A stretch of 64,000 nucleotides of DNA, from contig NC_034014.1 of assembly GCF_000346465.2 (NCBI RefSeq), positions 16,366,210-16,430,209 on the forward strand, given 5' to 3'. Of the stretch, positions 59,382 through 64,000 are shown piece by piece (the stretch's first letter is position 1; each line of letters opens with the position of its first letter). The stretch is from Prunus persica. Its lineage: Eukaryota > Streptophyta > Magnoliopsida > Rosales > Rosaceae. The translations under genes were made by a program, and so were the position numbers. The notes below the pieces were generated by a model that saw only the letters and a list, made by a program, of their open reading frames with translations, was not told the origin of the DNA and ran no database searches.

Positions 59382-60896
59382 CGTTTAGGTTTGAGGTGGG
59401 TAACATTCGTTTTTAATTTTAACATTTTTTTATTTTTTTAGTCGAGTCATGCAAAACATTGGTGTTTATGTTTCGGTAATACTGTTTTAATCTGTGATAG
59501 AATTGAAGATTTGACCCGCGCTGCCTTCTTCCGTTTTTCGTGCTGAATCCAGCCATATAAGGCTCGTAATTTTCTGACTTTTTGTTTGGAAGTTATAGCT
59601 GTTTTTCTGAACAAGGGTCTGGAACTGGAATATTTCTGCGATTATGTACTGTGATCTGTATTTAACGTCAGTTTTCATGAAGTTCTAATCTGTTTTTCTG
59701 GTATTTGTCTAAAGAAAAGTTGTGCATTTGTTTGTCTATTTTCTAAGCATGTAGGGTTTGTCAAAATCTGTGCAATGCTTTGTGAGATAATTGTTGAAAA
59801 CTGATCTGAGGTCGAAATTGAAAAGAAGCAGTTTTTCTGAAATGTAAATTCTAGTTAAAGCTATTACTTTTTCTTGCTAATAGAGATGCATATGCGATGT
59901 TTTGATCATGAATGCTTTACTAACGTGTTGCCATGAAGGGTTATTGCATTATAATCTTTGCACTTCATAATACCACATTCGTAATGTTTTGGTGGACAAG
60001 GTTGCTATGCTCGAATGACTATGGAATATTAGTGGAGACTGCATTTGTGAGATAATTGAGCCAAAAGCCATTCTTTGAGAGGGGTTTTATTGTTTCTACT
60101 CTTAAACACTCTTCAATTTTTTTCTTAATTAGATTGCTCTCATTAGGTTTGTATTGGATACTAAAGAATTTTCTTATTTTTGTAGGTACGTCGCTTCCAA
60201 GTTGGATGGACCATAAGAGATGATGTTAGGCTATGCATGTTTTTACCCTCTAAAAGACGTTTCATCCTACCCCTTTGTTTGCATCATTAACCCCTTTGTA
60301 ACCAAATACTTAGCCCTTCCTTCATCACCCCCACTATCTTTTAACCTATATAACCCGTTTCTAAGCCATACCTTATAGCTTAGGATGTGCCAAAGTAATG
60401 AAAATAAGAAGGTTGAGCTCTACACCAAAGAATTGGCGTGTACCGAGGTGTTTGTGCAAAATTGCAAGAAGAAAAAAAAAAGTATAAGAAAAGAAAAGAA
60501 AATATTCTGCAAATCAAAAGAATAAAAGTTCAAAATCACTCCAAATGGAGTAGAAAATATGCACAATCCCTGGACGCGGAGTGGTATAAAAAGTTCAAAA
60601 AGAGCTGTCCGTGTATGTGATCGTGAATAATGCTTTGGTATGTCCTAAGTTTTTGTTATTCCTTTCCTTTCTTTCTTAACCCGAACCGAGCCTTTCATTA
60701 CAACCAAAGTAAAAGACCTAACTGATCTTTTGGGAAATCTTTCTTGGAGGTGAGGTATGTACTCTAATTCTTAGTATTCGATTCTTGTCATGAGACATTA
60801 TTTTCAAAAATTGCCATTCTTCAAGCTAAGCATATGTGTTAATATTTAATTTCCATTACATAACTTCATACACATATGTGACATTTGAGTGTAATC

Positions 60897-62170
60897 TACT
60901 ACAAAAAAGCAAAAAGACGACGGTAAATCACCGTCGTGTATTTGGTTTTTCAATGGTCGTGGAATCCACCGTCATCTTTTCCCTCATAAACCACGACGCT
61001 AAATAACCGTCGTTGTTAAACAATACAACGTCATCAAAAAATACAAAACGACGTCTTTGTACTGCAAAAAGATCTAAAAAAAGCAATCGAGGATGATAAT
61101 AGACGACCAATTCTCTAAAAACACCGTCGTTAAAAAGGGAAAATATGACACATATTAAGAGAACAAAGCCGCAAGATAGACATACAACGACGACAATAAA
61201 AATACGCCGACGTTAAATATAATTTTCACGACAATAAAAAATATGACGTCTTTAAATACATTAGAAGACGACGTTATTGATACCTACTACGTCGCACATA
61301 TAAACACAACCGTCGTACAATTAATTTTCCACTTCGATTTTTCGATAAAAGATGACGTGGAAATAGTTGTCAGTGTCATTATTTACGACGTATGTGTTTC
61401 TATAGTAGACGTTGAAAAACTAAACAACGTCAGTTACAAATATATGAGAGTCGTATTAAAAAATTTATACGTCCTATTTTCAGAAACAAACAACGACCAT
61501 AAATATTAGACGTTGTTAAATACAACAACGTCGGAAAACAATAAAAACAGACGTGTTTAGTCTGCTAAAGTTCTACAACGTCTCTTATTTACAAAAAACC
61601 GTCGTGAAATAAATTTTCCACTTCGATTTTTCTAAAAAAGATGACGTGGAAATAGTTGTCAGTGTCATTATTTACGACGTATACATTTATATAGTCGACG
61701 TTGTATTTATATGTATTCATTACTCACGACGCACTTAATAATATAGACGACGTTGAACGTCTAAACAACGTCGGTTCCAAATAAATGAGAGCCGTATTAC
61801 AGAACATATAGACGGCGTAGATTATGATGGGAGCCGTATTACAAATAACGTCGTTTAATTGTTATTAGACGGCGGTTATAATGAATTTCCGTCGGAATTA
61901 ATTTCGTTCCTCTTCGTTTATAAAAGAACTTGCGACGTGGAAAATGTATGATGACGTCGTATTTTTTAACGTTCAGATTACATATCTCGTTTTTTAGACG
62001 TCGGTATTATGGGATTGGAGTCGTGTTATTTTGAATTACATGGCGGTTCTTTATCCTTCACCGACGTGATATCCTGAATAATTGCTTCACAATAGCGTCG
62101 TGGTTCTTCATTGTTACGTTGCTTTAAGACGTCGGTAAATATGCTGAATAACTGATTCACAATAACGTCG
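60897..62170. repeat. Subterminal repeat region of CACTA-2
   Basis: Dozens of copies of ACGACG, CGTCGT and ACGTC in both orientations. The first is a perfect hairpin, ACGACGGT, five bases, ACCGTCGT at 60917-60937. A direct duplication 289 bp apart is visible: TTTTCCACTTCGATTTTTC at 61325 and 61614, followed by GATGACGTGGAAATAGTTGT in both. An open frame at 61243-61509 crosses these repeats and is not considered a gene. Confidence 0.8.
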
Positions 62171-62254
62171 TGTTTTATTTGAACGTAGAAAGTGAAGAAA
62201 TCACATTACAATATATTACAAAATTAATGTCATACACTGCCAATTACATAAGCA

Positions 62255-64000
62255 TCATTCAATCCATATATCTTCACACCCATCTCGAATATTTTGACCG
62301 CCTAACTCACCTACCAGTTCATCAAATGTGTCAACATTTGGCATCCCTCTAGTAAATGGCTCACACTCAATTATCACATCACCTAATACTTCATCACCAA
62401 GAACATCATTATATTCTCTACTAGGCATTGATAACACTACCGACCAACCACGATGCATCGGGTCGTCAACAAAAAATATTTGTTTGACTTGAGAAGCCAA
62501 AACAAATTGGTCATTCCTATGTCCAATTTTACTCAAATCTACAAGGGTAAATCCAAGTTCGTCGACTACAAGACCAGAACTATCTATCCAATCACACCTA
62601 AAGACTGGGATTGTAAACTTTTGGTAGTCAAGGTCCCAAATTTCTTGAATGACACCATAGAAACCCATATTTGAGAGAATTGGGTTTTTATCCTTGGCAC
62701 TAGCAACTTGCATGGTATGTGCAAGTAAATAAACTCCACTATTTTGAGTTGTCCGCACATCATCTTGTGCCTTGATATTGAATTTAATACCTTTAATAAG
62801 ATAGCTCCTATATAATGGCACTGACATGTTTGGACCAGCTGCTAGCCACCTTAAATTTTCTGATACGCCATGATTGTCTTCCTCAACTTCACTTTGAACC
62901 TGCAAATTAATCATATCTTAATTCATCCTAACATATAAATAAGAAGAAAATTAAAAGAGAAATACGTTATTCAACAACATATACCTTGAAGCGTAGCCAT
63001 TGAATGAAAGTGCTATTGTGCTTATCCTGCAGCCACTTTGTTCTCTTTCTAAATTTTGGATAAGCAGTCTTGATGTGGATCATATGTTGCCTACATGACA
63101 CGAAAAATTCAAGCATTACGGTCCCAAATATATAAGATAAACATAAGAAATAATTTTAAATGGAAACTTAAAGAATAAAACTCATACGTACTCGATATAA
63201 GGTAGGACTTCCTCCGTATTCTCCAAGACATATAGATGTGCTTGATTCAACAGGTCCTGATCAACTACGCTCACTGTGCAACCTGATAATGGCTTTGAAA
63301 CTCCCATCTTTTGGCTTGAAGGCACTCCAACTGTACTAACATCAGATAAATGCTGAGTACAAAACTCTACCGCTTCTTCAGCTATATACCGCTCAGCAAT
63401 GCAACCTTCGGGACGAGTACGATTCTGAACATACCCCTTCAGCACTTTCATATATCTTTCAAACGGATACATCCACCTAAAATATACTGGCCCACATAGA
63501 CGAACTTCTCTGACAAGATGTACTACTAGATGAACCATGATATCAAAGAATGAAGGGGGAAAGTACTTCTCAAGCAAACACAGAGTAACTACTACATCTT
63601 CTTCCAACTTATCTAGCTTGGAAACATCAACAGTCTTTGCACATATAGCATTGAAGAAGAAGCACAAACGAGTTATTGCATACCTTGCAGGCTTCTCCAA
63701 AACAGAACGAATTGCCACAGGGAGCAATTGTTGCATTAAGGTATGACAATCATGTGATTTAAGGCCAAGAAGTCTTGAATCTTGTACATATACAAGATTT
63801 TTAATATTTGAAGAATAACCTTCAGGGACCTTCATACCATAGAGAGAATTGCAAACCTCTCTCTTCTCTGCTCTTGACAAATTCCAAGGCCCAGGGAGGC
63901 AACGAGTACGTCTTTCTCATACTCGGTTGCAATCAGTTTTGACTCCCAGGTTCCATAAATCTAATCCGAGCAGGCATCCAATTCTTTTATTTTTTTTCCC
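62255..64000 (-). pseudogene. TNP2-type transposase of CACTA-2, C-terminal part (DUF4218 and DUF4216)
   Basis: Runs off the right edge, so the N-terminus and most of the TNP2 domain are not seen. From 63880 down to about 63188: end of TNP2 and DUF4218, with VPEGYSSNIKNLV, LKSHDCHTLMQQLLPVAIR, LEKYFPPSFFDIMVHLVVHL, FRWMYPFERYMK and NRTRPEGCIAERY. Next is a small exon ending at 62985 (KWLQDKHNSTFIQWLRFK), a GT/AG intron 62984-62900, and a last exon 62899-62255 with DUF4216 (NSGVYLLAHT, GFYGVIQEIWDL, FRCDWID, FVLASQVKQIFFVDDP). Near 63890 the frame appears to shift within the usual SLPP...LSRAEKR stretch, and the junction near 63180-63095 also does not keep frame with the sites seen. It is therefore probably broken, though less than the TNP2 of CACTA-1. 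Confidence 0.8.

Larger units (their letters stand above)
59205..60896 (+). other. Post-pol internal region of the Athila-type element
   Basis: About 1.7 kb with no supported gene. It opens with AAGCGCTTGTTGGGAGGCAA and two hairpin-forming sites (59247-59264 and 59362-59381). It then becomes AT-rich with an A-rich purine stretch near 60467-60530. Athila elements often have an env-like gene here; none was seen. The region ends where CACTA-2 begins. Confidence 0.6.
52602..64000 (+). mobile_element. Athila-lineage Ty3/gypsy retrotransposon, 3' end outside window
   Basis: Begins with an LTR inserted in the satellite motif ACTCCTCCC after CTCCT, the presumed 5-bp target site at 52597-52601. Order: 5' LTR, tRNA-Asp-type primer binding site, gag, protease, RT, RNase H, integrase, which is the Ty3/gypsy order. 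Gag and RT wording (for example FPFSLKDKAKLWL and [18 protein letters not shown]) matches the Athila lineage of plants as I know it. No env-like frame is found after pol. From about 60897 the element is interrupted by CACTA-2, so the 3' LTR must lie beyond the window if it exists. Confidence 0.88.
60897..64000 (-). mobile_element. CACTA-2, second En/Spm-like transposon, 3' half only
   Basis: Starts TACTACAAAAAAGC, close to the usual CACTACAA terminus, followed by about 1.3 kb dense in ACGACG, CCGTCG and GACGTC motifs. Minus-strand transposase exons follow, with DUF4216 and TNP2/DUF4218 content. It lies inside the Athila-type element and continues beyond the right edge. Its subterminal motif (ACGACGG) differs from that of CACTA-1 (CGCGACGAA) and its protein sequence is clearly diverged, so it belongs to a different family. 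Confidence 0.87.

Noticed and set aside
59205..60896. Search for an env-like gene after pol
   Set aside because: No frame longer than about 60 codons and no membrane-type sequence was found there.
61243..61509. 88-codon frame in CACTA-2
   Set aside because: It lies wholly within subterminal ACGACG repeats and is partly duplicated without the frame being kept.
1..64000. tRNA, rRNA or host protein-coding genes
   Set aside because: None recognised on either strand; every coding signature belongs to a mobile element.

Overview
The window looks like pericentromeric or centromeric DNA from a dicot plant. About 40 of the 64 kb is a tandem satellite with a 166-bp monomer, and the rest is transposable elements nested inside it. 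No host gene, tRNA or rRNA was found. A 166-bp centromere-type satellite is, as far as I recall, what is reported for peach (Prunus persica). The Athila-type retrotransposon and the two CACTA elements would also fit a rosaceous genome. The species is an inference that could not be checked.

Layout. 1-4036: satellite block A (about 24 monomers). 4037-13549: a 9.5-kb En/Spm-like CACTA element (CACTA-1). Its genes lie on the minus strand: a heavily broken TNP2-type transposase (12183-9203) and, downstream of it, a six-exon TNPA-like (Transposase_24) gene (6284-4508) with only one nonsense codon and one apparent 1-nt loss. Between them lie an LTR-related segment, an 89-bp tandem array, a 347-bp duplication and many copies of a CGCGACGAA-type motif. 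13551-33950: satellite block B (about 123 monomers), with two zones of recent multi-monomer duplication and a sharp switch to a second monomer class near 32,270. 33951-36828: a 2.9-kb solo LTR in minus orientation with a perfect 5-bp target duplication. 36829-52601: satellite block C (about 95 monomers of the second class, more degenerate). 52602 to the right edge: an Athila-lineage Ty3/gypsy retrotransposon with 5' LTR, tRNA-Asp-type primer binding site, gag-protease, RT-RNase H and integrase, broken by one in-frame stop and two 1-nt frameshifts. A second CACTA element (CACTA-2) begins at about 60897 inside its 3' internal region and runs off the window. The 3' LTR is not seen and should lie beyond CACTA-2.

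How the parts fit together. The satellite is the substrate. The solo LTR is a clean insertion into it, with both flanks in phase. CACTA-1 is not clean: about 107 bp of satellite and the outermost bases of its left end are missing. The Athila copy entered the array and was then hit by CACTA-2, giving three levels of nesting. All recognised coding sequences belong to mobile elements and none looks fully functional as written. In CACTA-1 the TNP2 gene has lost the middle of its catalytic domain, so the copy cannot move itself.

Gene models on the minus strand were built by eye from reading-frame continuity and GT/AG sites. Exon borders are good to a few bases where stated. Family names come from recalled domain signatures, not searches.
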